Shown here piece after piece: positions 7,586-15,307 of a stretch of 64,000 bases of DNA. The translations under genes were made by a program, and so were the position numbers. The stretch spans positions 1,426,001 to 1,490,000 of the forward strand of contig NZ_CP036533.1 in NCBI RefSeq assembly GCF_024585265.1, given 5' to 3'. Origin of the DNA: Bradyrhizobium sp. WBAH42 (GTDB lineage Bacteria > Pseudomonadota > Alphaproteobacteria > Rhizobiales > Xanthobacteraceae). The notes below the pieces were generated by a model, which worked only from the letters and a program-made list of their open reading frames with translations, made no database searches and was not told the origin of the DNA. The stretch's first letter is position 1, and each line of letters starts with the position of its first letter.

Positions 7586-8911
7586 GTGAGGTCAGCCTTG
7601 CGCCTTTTGCAGCTCGTCGCCGCCTTTGCGGCCCTCTCATTGGCCGCCCCTGCGCGGGCCGCCACCGAGATCGCGTGGTGGCACGCCATGTCCGGCGAGC
7701 TCGGCCGGCAGCTGGAAAAGCTCGCCGCCGACTTCAACGCCTCGCAATCCGGCTACCGCATCGTGCCCGTCTACAAGGGCAATTACACCGAGACCGTGAC
7801 GGCCGCGATCTTCGCCTTCCGCTCGCGCAGCCAGCCCGCCATCGTCCAGGTCAACGAGGTCGCCACCGCCACCATGACCGCGGCCAAGGGCGCGATCTAC
7901 CCGGTGTTCAGCCTGATGCGGGACCAGGGCGAGCCGTTTTCGCTCAATGATTACCTCCCCGCGGTCTCCGGCTACTACACCGATGCGGCCGGCAATCTAT
8001 TGTCCTTCCCGTTCAATTCCTCGACGCCGATCCTCTATTACAACAAGACCATGTTCCGCGACGCGGGCCTCGATCCCGAGGTACCGCCGAAGACCTGGGC
8101 CGAATTGGGAGCGGCCGCGAAGCGCCTGCGCGACCGCGGCGCTCCCTGCGGCTTCACCACGTCCTGGCCGTCCTGGATCCATGTCGAGAATTTTTCCGCC
8201 TTCCATAACCTCGCGGTCGCGAGCCGGGCGAACGGCTTTGCCGGGCTGGATGCGGAATTGACCATCAACAATCCGACGCTGGTGCATCACGTCGCGGCGC
8301 TCAGCGAGTGGCAGAAGACCAAGCTGTTCGACTACAGCGGCCGCGGGCAGTCGGCCGAGCCGCGCTTCCAGAAGGGCGAGTGCGGCATCTTCATCGGCTC
8401 CTCGGCGACGCGCGCCGACATCAAGGCCAATTCGAAGTTCGAGATCGGCTATGGCATGATGCCCTATTGGCCCGACGTGAAGGGCGCGCCGCAGAACTCG
8501 ATCATCGGCGGCGCCACGCTGTGGGTGCTGCGCGACCGTCCGCGCGAGGAATACAAGGGCGTGGCGCGCTTCTTCGCCTATCTGTCCCAGCCCGGCGTGC
8601 AGGCCGCCTGGCACCAGAACACCGGCTATCTGCCCGTCACCCGCGCCGCCTTCGAGCTGACGCGCGCGCAAGGCTTCTACGAGCGCAATCCCGGCTCGGC
8701 GATCTCGTTCGAGCAGATCACGCTCAATCCGCCGACCGAGAACTCCAAGGGCATCCGGCTCGGCTCCTTCGTCCTGATCCGCGGCGTGATCGAGGACGAG
8801 CTCGAGCAGGCCTTCGCCGGCCAAAAGAGCGCGCAATCAGCGCTCGATTCCGCCGTTGAGCGCGGCAACAAGCTGCTCCGCCAGTTCGAGCGGGCGAGCC
8901 CCGAGCGGTAG
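7586..8911 (+). CDS. ugpB: UgpB-like glycerol-3-phosphate ABC binding protein
   Basis: A family 1 periplasmic binding protein resembling UgpB, which binds sn-glycerol-3-phosphate or its diesters. The mature start ATEIAWWHAMSGELG, the YKGNYTETVTA segment and WIHVENFSAFHN are typical of UgpB. The GTG at 7586 is chosen because GGGAAG lies just upstream and it gives a normal signal peptide (MRSALRLLQLVAAFAALSLA, cleaved after ARA) and 441 residues, close to the family length of about 440. In-frame starts at 7529 and 7445 would add a poorly hydrophobic leader. No ugpA, ugpE or ugpC is nearby, so this is an orphan copy, presumably serving a transporter encoded elsewhere. Confidence 0.85.
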   Translation: MRSALRLLQLVAAFAALSLAAPARAATEIAWWHAMSGELGRQLEKLAADFNASQSGYRIVPVYKGNYTETVTAAIFAFRSRSQPAIVQVNEVATATMTAAKGAIYPVFSLMRDQGEPFSLNDYLPAVSGYYTDAAGNLLSFPFNSSTPILYYNKTMFRDAGLDPEVPPKTWAELGAAAKRLRDRGAPCGFTTSWPSWIHVENFSAFHNLAVASRANGFAGLDAELTINNPTLVHHVAALSEWQKTKLFDYSGRGQSAEPRFQKGECGIFIGSSATRADIKANSKFEIGYGMMPYWPDVKGAPQNSIIGGATLWVLRDRPREEYKGVARFFAYLSQPGVQAAWHQNTGYLPVTRAAFELTRAQGFYERNPGSAISFEQITLNPPTENSKGIRLGSFVLIRGVIEDELEQAFAGQKSAQSALDSAVERGNKLLRQFERASPER

Positions 8912-8952
8912 GGGTGTGTCGCGATTGGATATCGCTATAGCCGCAAGCGAGA

Positions 8953-9078
8953 TGCGCTCCCTCCCCCGCTTGCGAGGGAGGGCTGGGGAGAGGGTGTCTC
9001 CACAACGGGACAATCCCCTAGAGGAGAGAGCTCCCACCCGACGCTTCGCGTCGACCTCCCCCGCAAGCGGGAGAGGTT
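8953..9078. repeat. Dispersed intergenic inverted repeat, family A (second copy)
   Basis: It closely matches the copy at 328-478: arms CTCCCCCGCTTGCGAGGGAG and CTCCCCCGCAAGCGGGAGAG, with the same internal GAGAGGGTGTCTCCACAACG. It fills the gap 8912-9130 and may serve as the terminator after the UgpB-like gene. Confidence 0.75.
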
Positions 9079-9130
9079 GCACCGCCTGCTTGGTTCGCAC
9101 TGAATCCATCAAACTTGTATCGATGACCGA

Positions 9131-10096
9131 GTGCAGATGACCACCGCCTCATTGCAACAGCTGCCTCACCTCGTCGACGCCGCAAGCTTCCGCACCTTTC
9201 GCTCCGCGTTCCCGCAATGGCTGCCAATCGCCCTCGACATCGCGCGCGGCCATGGGCTCGATGCCGGCTCACCGCATGTATTTGCGACCGGCACCAATCT
9301 CGTGGTCGGCCTCGGCGACAAGCTGATCCTGAAAATCTTCCCGCCACTGCTCGCAGCCCAATTCGTCTCGGAGCGCGCCTCGCTGACGCAGCTCACCGGC
9401 CGCCTCGAGCTGCCGATTCCCGAGATTGTCGCGGAGGGGATGCGCGACGGCTGGCCCTATCTCGTCATGACGCGTCTTGCCGGCACGCTCGGCTCGGAGG
9501 TCTGGCCCTCACTGCCGGAGCCGCAGAAGGAGCGGCTGCTGCGCCAGATCGGCGAAACCATCGCTTCTGTGCAGCGCGTTCCGCTCGGAGAGCTCGCGTC
9601 CATCGGGCCGCGCTGGGACGCATTCATGCGCGCCCAGATGCAGGGCTGCCGCGCGCGGCACACGCGTCTCGGCCTCGCACCAAAATTCCTTGCCGGTCTC
9701 GACGACCTCCTGCGCGACGCCGCGAAGCTGATCCCGGTGGACGCGCCGCCGGTGATCCTGATCGGCGAGTACATCCCAGAGAACTTCCTGCTCGCCTGCG
9801 ATGACGGCCAATGGTCGCTCGCAGGTCTGTTCGATTTCGGCGACGTGCTCACAGGATGGCGCGACTACGATCTGCTCGGCCCCAGCGCCTTCATGGCGGC
9901 GGGCCGGCCGGGACGGGTGAAGAGCCTGCTCGAAGGCTTTGGCTATGCGACGCTGGATTTCACCCTCAAGCGCCGCCTGATGGCCCTGATGCTGCTGCAC
10001 CGCGCCAGCGACCTCAACAGCCACATCTGCATCGAGGACTGGCAGGAGCGGGCGGATGATTTGGTCGAGCTGCAGGAATTGATTTGGGCGGAGTGA
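9131..10096 (+). CDS. APH-family phosphotransferase-like protein
   Basis: About 321 residues with the kinase-like fold of the aminoglycoside/choline phosphotransferase family. An N-lobe nucleotide-binding part has TGTNLVVGLGDKLILKIFPP (Lys in LILK). A brace-like catalytic loop VILIGEYIPENFLL carries a conserved Asn, and a metal-binding Asp lies in GLFDFGDVLTGWRDYDL. The usual HxD of the catalytic loop reads IGEY here, so the catalytic Asp appears to be replaced by Glu or is absent. Activity on an antibiotic should not be assumed; many relatives phosphorylate small metabolites. The GTG at 9131 or the ATG at 9137 could be the start. No operon partner is visible. Confidence 0.75.
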   Translation: MQMTTASLQQLPHLVDAASFRTFRSAFPQWLPIALDIARGHGLDAGSPHVFATGTNLVVGLGDKLILKIFPPLLAAQFVSERASLTQLTGRLELPIPEIVAEGMRDGWPYLVMTRLAGTLGSEVWPSLPEPQKERLLRQIGETIASVQRVPLGELASIGPRWDAFMRAQMQGCRARHTRLGLAPKFLAGLDDLLRDAAKLIPVDAPPVILIGEYIPENFLLACDDGQWSLAGLFDFGDVLTGWRDYDLLGPSAFMAAGRPGRVKSLLEGFGYATLDFTLKRRLMALMLLHRASDLNSHICIEDWQERADDLVELQELIWAE

Positions 10097-10136
10097 GTCC
10101 GTGGGGCGCCGCACGGCTCCCCTGGCGCGTCCGCCG

Positions 10137-10589
10137 CTAGCCCTTGGACTGGATCAGCTGGGCCGCCTTGGTCAAGACCCCGACAATGGCGCTGAGACCG
10201 GAGCCGTGACCAGCGGTGGCCTGCTTGACCAGACTGGCGAAGACGGAGCGACACTGAGAGATTGCTGAGAGCGCCTGAGCCTTGTTGCTCGCGGCGCGCA
10301 GCTGCGAGGCCGCGGTCTGGAGCGCGCTGCGTGCCTCCGGAGGATCCCACTTGTTGAGCGTCCCGCTCATGCGATCCAGGACACCTGCCACGCAGTCGTA
10401 GAGCACCTTGCCGGCGGTGGCGCTGCACGATTGCAGGCCGGCACTGCCGACGGCGGCGGCCGCGGAGGCTCCACCTCCGGCGTAGGCAGGGCCTGCCGCC
10501 GGCACGGCAGCTCCAACCAACAGCAATACCAAGATGGTGCGAAGGCGTGCCTTCGTCGAACTGATCAGGTCATGGCCGCTGGCCATCAT
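10137..10589 (-). CDS. Small exported protein, paralogue of next gene
   Basis: A 150-residue protein with a signal peptide (hydrophobic TILVLLLVGAAVPAAGPAYA, cut after AYA). The mature part is helical and Ala/Ser-rich: GLQSCSATAGKVLYDCVAGV, then LQTAASQLRAASNKAQALSA, a third Cys in ISQCRS, and the C-terminus GVLTKAAQLIQSKG. The protein at 10635-11123 shares this architecture, including the positions of the three Cys and the AASQLRAAS-KAQALSAI core. The gene is last of three on the minus strand. No function is recognised; it is probably periplasmic or secreted. The ATG at 10589 or 10586 is preceded by AAGGA. Confidence 0.75.
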   Translation of the reverse strand: MMASGHDLISSTKARLRTILVLLLVGAAVPAAGPAYAGGGASAAAAVGSAGLQSCSATAGKVLYDCVAGVLDRMSGTLNKWDPPEARSALQTAASQLRAASNKAQALSAISQCRSVFASLVKQATAGHGSGLSAIVGVLTKAAQLIQSKG

Positions 10590-10634
10590 TGTGGTCCTTC
10601 TCTGTGTTCTATCCCTTGTCCTATCCTGTCAGTC

Positions 10635-11123
10635 CTATCCCTTGGCCTGGATCATTCGCGCCGCTCGCGCCAACACGCCCGCTATCGACGCGAGCCCATG
10701 GTCGCCCCATCCGGGCACCATCATCTTACCGCCGGGCGTCGCTTTCACCTGCCGCAGCGCGCCTGCGATGGCGGCCTGGCATTGCGTGATGGCGGAGAGC
10801 GCCTGCGCCTTGCTGCTCGCAGCGCGCAACTGGCTGGCGGCCGTCAAGAGCGCACGTTGAGTCTCCCCGACTCTGATCGAATTGACGTCGTTGGCCATGC
10901 GCTCGAGCACGTCAGCGACGCAATTGTAGAGAGCCTTGCCTTGGCTGGCGTTGCAGGCCGAGAGGCTGGAATTGGCGGTGGTCGCCGCAGCATTCAGCAC
11001 GGTGGAAGCGGATGCGTCCCGGTTAGGGATCAGCACGGCCAGAATCGCCAGCATGACCAGCGCCAGCATGCGCGTACCGGTCTGTCGGAGGCCCCTGCGG
11101 GCTCCGGAAATCAGTGTCGTCAT
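10635..11123 (-). CDS. Small exported protein, paralogue of previous gene
   Basis: A 162-residue protein. Its signal peptide is MTTLISGARRGLRQTGTRML plus ALVMLAILAVLIP, ending near ASA. The mature domain contains LSACNASQGKALYNCVADVL, LLTAASQLRAASSKAQALSA, the Cys of ITQCQA and the end GVLARAARMIQAKG. These line up with the neighbour at 10137-10589. It is longer by a Gly-rich insertion (KATPGGKMMVPGWGDHG). The start at 11123 is supported by AGGGGGA upstream. It lies 11 bp after the gene at 11135-11725 and 45 bp before its paralogue, so the three genes are probably one operon. Function unknown. Confidence 0.75.
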   Translation of the reverse strand: MTTLISGARRGLRQTGTRMLALVMLAILAVLIPNRDASASTVLNAAATTANSSLSACNASQGKALYNCVADVLERMANDVNSIRVGETQRALLTAASQLRAASSKAQALSAITQCQAAIAGALRQVKATPGGKMMVPGWGDHGLASIAGVLARAARMIQAKG

Positions 11124-11134
11124 GAAAGTCCCCC

Positions 11135-11725
11135 TTATCGCGGTGCCGTTGGGGTCACCGCGTTGCCGACCGTGAATTCGCACGGCACCGTCGTCAGTCT
11201 CGGTTCACCCTTAAGCGCGAACAAATGCTCCCACTGTGATCTGCGGCACACGACACCGCCCGGCGCGTCCTCGACGATCACGACGGCATAGAGCCGGTCG
11301 CGCTTCTGGAACGCCTTGATGCTGGTGTCTTCGGGAAAGGTTTGCAGCAGCGTCAGCACGCCATGGCCGCTGTCGGCATCGGCCGCGATGCCGGCGATTC
11401 CCGAGATGGTGCGCCATTTGCCGCCCTCGGTGGTCGCGCCGATGAACGTGCCTTCGGTCACGGTGTTCTGCAGGATTTTCTGCTTGAGGAATTCGGGGCC
11501 GAGTTCGTTGCTCTGGCGCAGCCGGTTCTTCAGACTCGGCGAGTAGAAGATCTTGTCGGTGCCGCCCTGAAACACGATGGTTGTGCCTTCGGGGCCGCCC
11601 GCGATCAGGTTCTGGAATTCGCGTCCGCTCAGCACGCCGGCCGATCCCGGCAGCACTTGAAGGGTGAACAGCACCCCGGCCGCGATGAATCGCAGGGTGG
11701 ATCGGGAGAGGGGATTTGGCGGCAT
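11135..11725 (-). CDS. Exported protein of unknown function
   Basis: A 196-residue protein. The start at 11725 (MPPNPLSRSTLRFIAAGVLF) gives a signal peptide cut near GSAGVLS. The mature part starts SGREFQNLIAGGPEGTTIVF and ends with VPCEFTVGNAVTPTAPR. Two Cys occur in its C-terminal part (VVCRRSQW and VPCEF) and could form a disulphide. No domain is recognised. It is the first gene of a three-gene minus-strand set with the two small paralogues, and it faces away from the caspase-fold gene at 11955 across a 229-base gap. A longer upstream start lacks a proper signal peptide at the terminus. Confidence 0.7.
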   Translation of the reverse strand: MPPNPLSRSTLRFIAAGVLFTLQVLPGSAGVLSGREFQNLIAGGPEGTTIVFQGGTDKIFYSPSLKNRLRQSNELGPEFLKQKILQNTVTEGTFIGATTEGGKWRTISGIAGIAADADSGHGVLTLLQTFPEDTSIKAFQKRDRLYAVVIVEDAPGGVVCRRSQWEHLFALKGEPRLTTVPCEFTVGNAVTPTAPR

Positions 11726-11954
11726 GGACGGCAAAAAATGCTTCCTGAAAAGTTCAATTCTAGATAGACACGGCCTCCTCGTCGAGAGCAGCCCTCCCGA
11801 TTGTCGTGCAAATCTCCCCACGTCTCCGCTGCGCGCCGGTCACCCCGTCGGGCAGGGTAGCGGGGAGTGAAGGAGCGGTGGCCATCCCACGCGCCCGGCA
11901 TGACAGCGTGACATCAATTGCGTAACGTTGATGGGACATGCAGGTGTGCTGGTA

Positions 11955-13355
11955 ATGCGAATAACTGCTCTAGCGATGATCCTGGCTGCGACGATCATTG
12001 TCCCGGTCGCAAGTGCCGTCTGCGCCGCGCCACAGACGCGAAAACCGGTCGCCGATTCGGCGCCGCGGATCGCGCTGGTGATCGGCAACGCCCGTTACGC
12101 AAAACTCGGCACGCTTGCCAATCCCGTAAACGATGCGCAGTTGATGGCGGAGCGGTTGCGGCAGACCGGCTTCGATGTCACCTTGGTCGCCGACCGCGAC
12201 CTGAAGAGCCTTTCGCAGGACGTCGAGGAGTTTGCGCAGAAGGTGAAGGCCCGCGGCCCTTCGACCGTTGCCGTGCTCTATTACGCCGGTCATGGCGTCG
12301 AGAGTGACGGCGTCAACTACCTCGTGCCCGTCAATGCCGACATCAAGCGACGCGCCGACATCGTGCCGCAATCGCTTCCTGTCAAACGCCTTGCCGATCG
12401 CCTCGCCGCTTCCGGCAATGCGCTCAACATCCTCATCGTCGATGCCTGCCGCGACAATCCTTTTCCGCCTGGCGTTTCCGGCAGCGCGACGCTCGGCCTG
12501 GTGCCGATGGGCGCGGTATTTGGAGTCTTCATCGCCTCGGCGACCGGCTCGGGAAAGGTCGCCTTCGACGGCGAGGACGGTCACAGCCCTTATACGAAGG
12601 CGTTGGCGGACGCGATAACCGTGCCCGGCGAGCGGTTGGAGGACGTGTTCAAGAGCGTGCGCCGCCAGGTGCGGCTTTCGACCGGCGAGCAGCAGATCCC
12701 CTGGGAATCCACCTCGCTCGAGCTCGACTTCTTCTTCGTGCCGCCGCCGCCTCCGCCGAGCCAGGCCGCGCAGTTGCTCACCGCGGCGAAGGAGACCGGC
12801 AATGTCGCGCTCTATGATCTCCTGATCGATCGCTTTCCGGCAAGCCCCGAGGCCAACGATGCGCGCGCCGCAGCCGCCGAGCTGAGGAAGGGTACTGCCG
12901 CCAAGGCCCCCGCGGCCGCATCCTCTGCCTCGCTGGTGCTCGATCGCGCGCGGCAGACGCGGACGCCCGAGGCCTATGATCTCGTCGCCGCGCTGTTTCC
13001 GGATACACCAGAGGCAGATGAGGCGCGGGCCGCGGCCTCGCGCCTGCGCGAGATCACCGTGCTCGACAGCGCGGGGCCGACCTATGAAGGCCGCGAGCTG
13101 GTGCAGCTGATCCAGGCCCAACTGGTGCGGCTTGATTGCTTCGGCGGTGAGCAGGGCGGGATATTCGACGCCGCGACGATCCAGGGCCTGCGGCGAGCCT
13201 CACAACTCTCCGACGAACACTTCCTCTGGTATCGGCCGACCATGGCCGCGCTGCGCGCGCTCAAGAAGGTGGATGGCAAGGACGGCTGCGCCGGACGGAA
13301 GACGGTCGCGGCGCCACGCTGCCTGCGGGTCAATAATGAGGATTTTTGCCAGTAG
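11955..13355 (+). CDS. Exported caspase-family (peptidase C14) protein
   Basis: A 466-residue protein. The signal peptide (MRITALAMILAATIIVPVAS) is followed by a caspase p20-like domain from RIALVIGNARY (about residue 38) to about 255. The catalytic dyad is present: H113 in LYYAGHG and C165 in IVDACRDNP. Next come two 34-residue repeats (ETGNVALYDLLIDRFPASPE and QTRTPEAYDLVAALFPDTPE) and a C-terminal segment (VQLIQAQLVRLDCFGGEQGG) that resembles a peptidoglycan-binding domain. It is thus probably a periplasmic cysteine peptidase with basic-residue specificity, as in metacaspase-type orthocaspases (known of the family). ATGs at 11931 and 11955 are possible; 11955 places the hydrophobic core best. 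The substrate is unknown. Confidence 0.88.
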   Translation: MRITALAMILAATIIVPVASAVCAAPQTRKPVADSAPRIALVIGNARYAKLGTLANPVNDAQLMAERLRQTGFDVTLVADRDLKSLSQDVEEFAQKVKARGPSTVAVLYYAGHGVESDGVNYLVPVNADIKRRADIVPQSLPVKRLADRLAASGNALNILIVDACRDNPFPPGVSGSATLGLVPMGAVFGVFIASATGSGKVAFDGEDGHSPYTKALADAITVPGERLEDVFKSVRRQVRLSTGEQQIPWESTSLELDFFFVPPPPPPSQAAQLLTAAKETGNVALYDLLIDRFPASPEANDARAAAAELRKGTAAKAPAAASSASLVLDRARQTRTPEAYDLVAALFPDTPEADEARAAASRLREITVLDSAGPTYEGRELVQLIQAQLVRLDCFGGEQGGIFDAATIQGLRRASQLSDEHFLWYRPTMAALRALKKVDGKDGCAGRKTVAAPRCLRVNNEDFCQ

Positions 13356-13483
13356 CTCATCGAATGAGCTCTCATCGAGTATGATCTATTTATTAGGCAA
13401 ATACGCCTCTTTGTATGCAATGTCGGCGGTCTCCACGGCGGTCGTGGTCCCTGGCATCAATTTTTCATTAGTAATCTCAACCG

Positions 13484-13495
13484 CTTATGCATAAG
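13484..13495. promoter_or_regulatory. 12-bp perfect palindrome upstream of sigma-54 promoter
   Basis: CTTATGCATAAG lies about 20 bp upstream of the -24 element at 13514. Its position fits a repressor or activator site, possibly for the GntR regulator encoded in the same operon (inference). The remaining bases of 13356-13483 are relatively AT-rich and hold no gene. Confidence 0.35.
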
Positions 13496-13513
13496 GCCAG
13501 CTTCCGTTAAGCC

Positions 13514-13530
13514 TTGGCACGAACCTTGCG
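13514..13530 (+). promoter_or_regulatory. Sigma-54 (RpoN) -24/-12 promoter
   Basis: TTGGCACGAACCTTGCG matches the RpoN consensus TGGCACG-N4-TTGC, with exactly 10 bases between the invariant GG and GC. The transcription start would fall near 13541, about 30 bases before the ATG at 13573. Sigma-54 promoters need an enhancer-binding activator; nitrogen control through NtrC is the obvious candidate given the amide-hydrolysing genes downstream. Confidence 0.85.
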
Positions 13531-13572
13531 AATCCAGCTCCAACGAAAAACTTTTTATGTTGGAGCGATTTC

Positions 13573-15192
13573 ATGAAGCGCCGCGATTTCCTCAAATCCG
13601 TTTCCGGGTTGGCCGCGGGTGCGGCGCTTCCGGCCATGCCGTCTGTGATCTCCTCGGCCAAGGCCGATGCCCGGTCGGAGACGCTGCTGATCGTCTCGGA
13701 AGGCGGCCCCAACAATCTCGACATCCATGGCGTCGGTACCAACGTGCCCGGCTATGAAGTCTCCTGGAATTGCTACGATCGCCTGATCAGCCACGAGATG
13801 AAGAGCGGCCCCGGCGGCGTGCCCTATTACGACCGCGACAAGTTCAAGGGCGAGCTCGCCGACGACTTCAAGATCGACGACATGTCGGTCACCTTCAAGC
13901 TGAAGAAGAACGCCAAGTTCCACGACGGCGCGCCGGTCACGGCGAAAGACGTCAAATGGTCGCTCGATCGCGCCGTCAGCGTCGGCGGCTTCCCGACCTT
14001 CCAGATGAGCGCGGGCTCGCTGACCAAGGCCGAGCAGTTCGTCGTGGTCGACGATGCCACCGTGCGCGTCGATTTCGCCAAGAAGGATCGGCTGACGATC
14101 CCGGACCTCGCGGTGATCGTGCCCTGCATCGTCAATTCCGAGCTCGTGAAGAAGAACGCGAGCGAAAAGGATCCGTGGGGTCTCGAGTTTACAAAACAGC
14201 AGACCGCGGGCTCCGGCGCCTACAAGGTGACGAAGTGGACCGCCGGCACCGAAGTCATCATGGAGCGCAACGAGGATTGGGTCGGCGGTCCGCTCCCCAA
14301 GATCAAGCGCGTGATCTGGCGCATGGTGCCGCAGGCGGGCAACCGCCGTGCGCTGCTCGAGCGCGGCGACGCCGACATCTCCTATGAGCTGCCGTTCAAG
14401 GATTTCCAGGAGATGAAGGCGAACGGCAAGCTCAACGTGGTGTCGCTGCCGTTCTCCAACGGCATCCAATATATCGGCATGAACGTCACCAAGCCGCCTT
14501 TCGACAATGTGAAGGTGCGGCAGGCCATCGCCTATGCGCTGCCGTATCAGAAGATCATGGACGCGGTGCTGTTCGGCCTCGGCAATCCCATGTTCGGCGC
14601 AAAGGACAAGGCCACCGAAGTCGCCTGGCCGCAGCCGCACAAGTACAACACCGACATGGAAAAGGCGAAGGCGCTGCTGGCAGAGGCCGGTTACGCCAAC
14701 GGCTTCGAGACCACGATCTCGTTCGATCTCAATTTCGCCGGTGTCAACGAGCCGCTCTGCGTGCTGGTGCAGGAGAGTCTCGCCCAGCTCGGCATCAAGA
14801 CCACCATCAACAAGGTGCCCGGCGCCAACTGGCGCACCGAGCTCAACAAGAAGGAGATGCCGCTGTTCACCAACGTGTTCTCGGGCTGGCTCGATTACCC
14901 CGAGTACTTCTTCTATTGGTGCTATCACGGCAACAATTCCGTCTTCAACACCATGAGCTACAAGTCGGCGGAGATGGACAAGTTCATCGACGGCGCGCGC
15001 ACGGCGGCTGCGACCGGCGACACTGCGGCCTACGACAAGGACGTGAAAGGCTTCGTCGATCTCGCCTTCGCCGACGTCCCGCGCATCCCGCTCTACCAGC
15101 CCTTCGTCAACGTCGCGATGCAGAAGAACATCTCGGGCTATCAATACTGGTTCCACCGGCGGCTCGACTATCGCGCGATGGCGAAGGGGTGA
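13573..15192 (+). CDS. Tat-exported family 5 ABC substrate-binding protein
   Basis: A 539-residue binding protein of the DppA/OppA family. The N-terminus MKRRDFLKSVSGLAAGAALP carries a twin-arginine motif (RRDFLK), which indicates folded export, with cleavage near AKA. The mature body has the usual family landmarks: DGAPVTAKDVKWSLDRAVS, LPFSNGIQYIGMNVTKPPFD and VRQAIAYALPYQK. It delivers a ligand to the permeases encoded directly downstream. The DUF4089/AtzE-like/HpxZ-like hydrolases in the same operon suggest a nitrogenous ligand related to ureides or carboxybiuret rather than a peptide (inference). It is first in a sigma-54-controlled operon. Confidence 0.9.
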   Translation: MKRRDFLKSVSGLAAGAALPAMPSVISSAKADARSETLLIVSEGGPNNLDIHGVGTNVPGYEVSWNCYDRLISHEMKSGPGGVPYYDRDKFKGELADDFKIDDMSVTFKLKKNAKFHDGAPVTAKDVKWSLDRAVSVGGFPTFQMSAGSLTKAEQFVVVDDATVRVDFAKKDRLTIPDLAVIVPCIVNSELVKKNASEKDPWGLEFTKQQTAGSGAYKVTKWTAGTEVIMERNEDWVGGPLPKIKRVIWRMVPQAGNRRALLERGDADISYELPFKDFQEMKANGKLNVVSLPFSNGIQYIGMNVTKPPFDNVKVRQAIAYALPYQKIMDAVLFGLGNPMFGAKDKATEVAWPQPHKYNTDMEKAKALLAEAGYANGFETTISFDLNFAGVNEPLCVLVQESLAQLGIKTTINKVPGANWRTELNKKEMPLFTNVFSGWLDYPEYFFYWCYHGNNSVFNTMSYKSAEMDKFIDGARTAAATGDTAAYDKDVKGFVDLAFADVPRIPLYQPFVNVAMQKNISGYQYWFHRRLDYRAMAKG

Positions 15193-15193
15193 A

Positions 15194-15290
15194 GGTGGGC
15201 GAATAGGGAGTGGCGAATAGCGAATATGGAGCAGGGATCATGATCGTCAGCTGCGAACGGCCATTCGCCATTCGCCATTCGCTATTCACC
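15194..15290. repeat. Dispersed inverted repeat, GCGAATAG type
   Basis: GGTGGGCGAATAGGGAGTGG with further GCGAATAGCGAATA units pairs with ATTCGCCATTCGCCATTCGC ... TATTCACC. It is inserted between the binding-protein and permease genes of one operon, so it will form a large hairpin in the mRNA. Confidence 0.7.
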
Positions 15291-15307
15291 AGCGCGGAGC
15301 GCACCCC

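Noticed and set aside
10590..10634. Short CTATCC direct repeats between the two small paralogue genes.
   Set aside because: Only three short, irregular units; may reflect the duplication event but supports no function.
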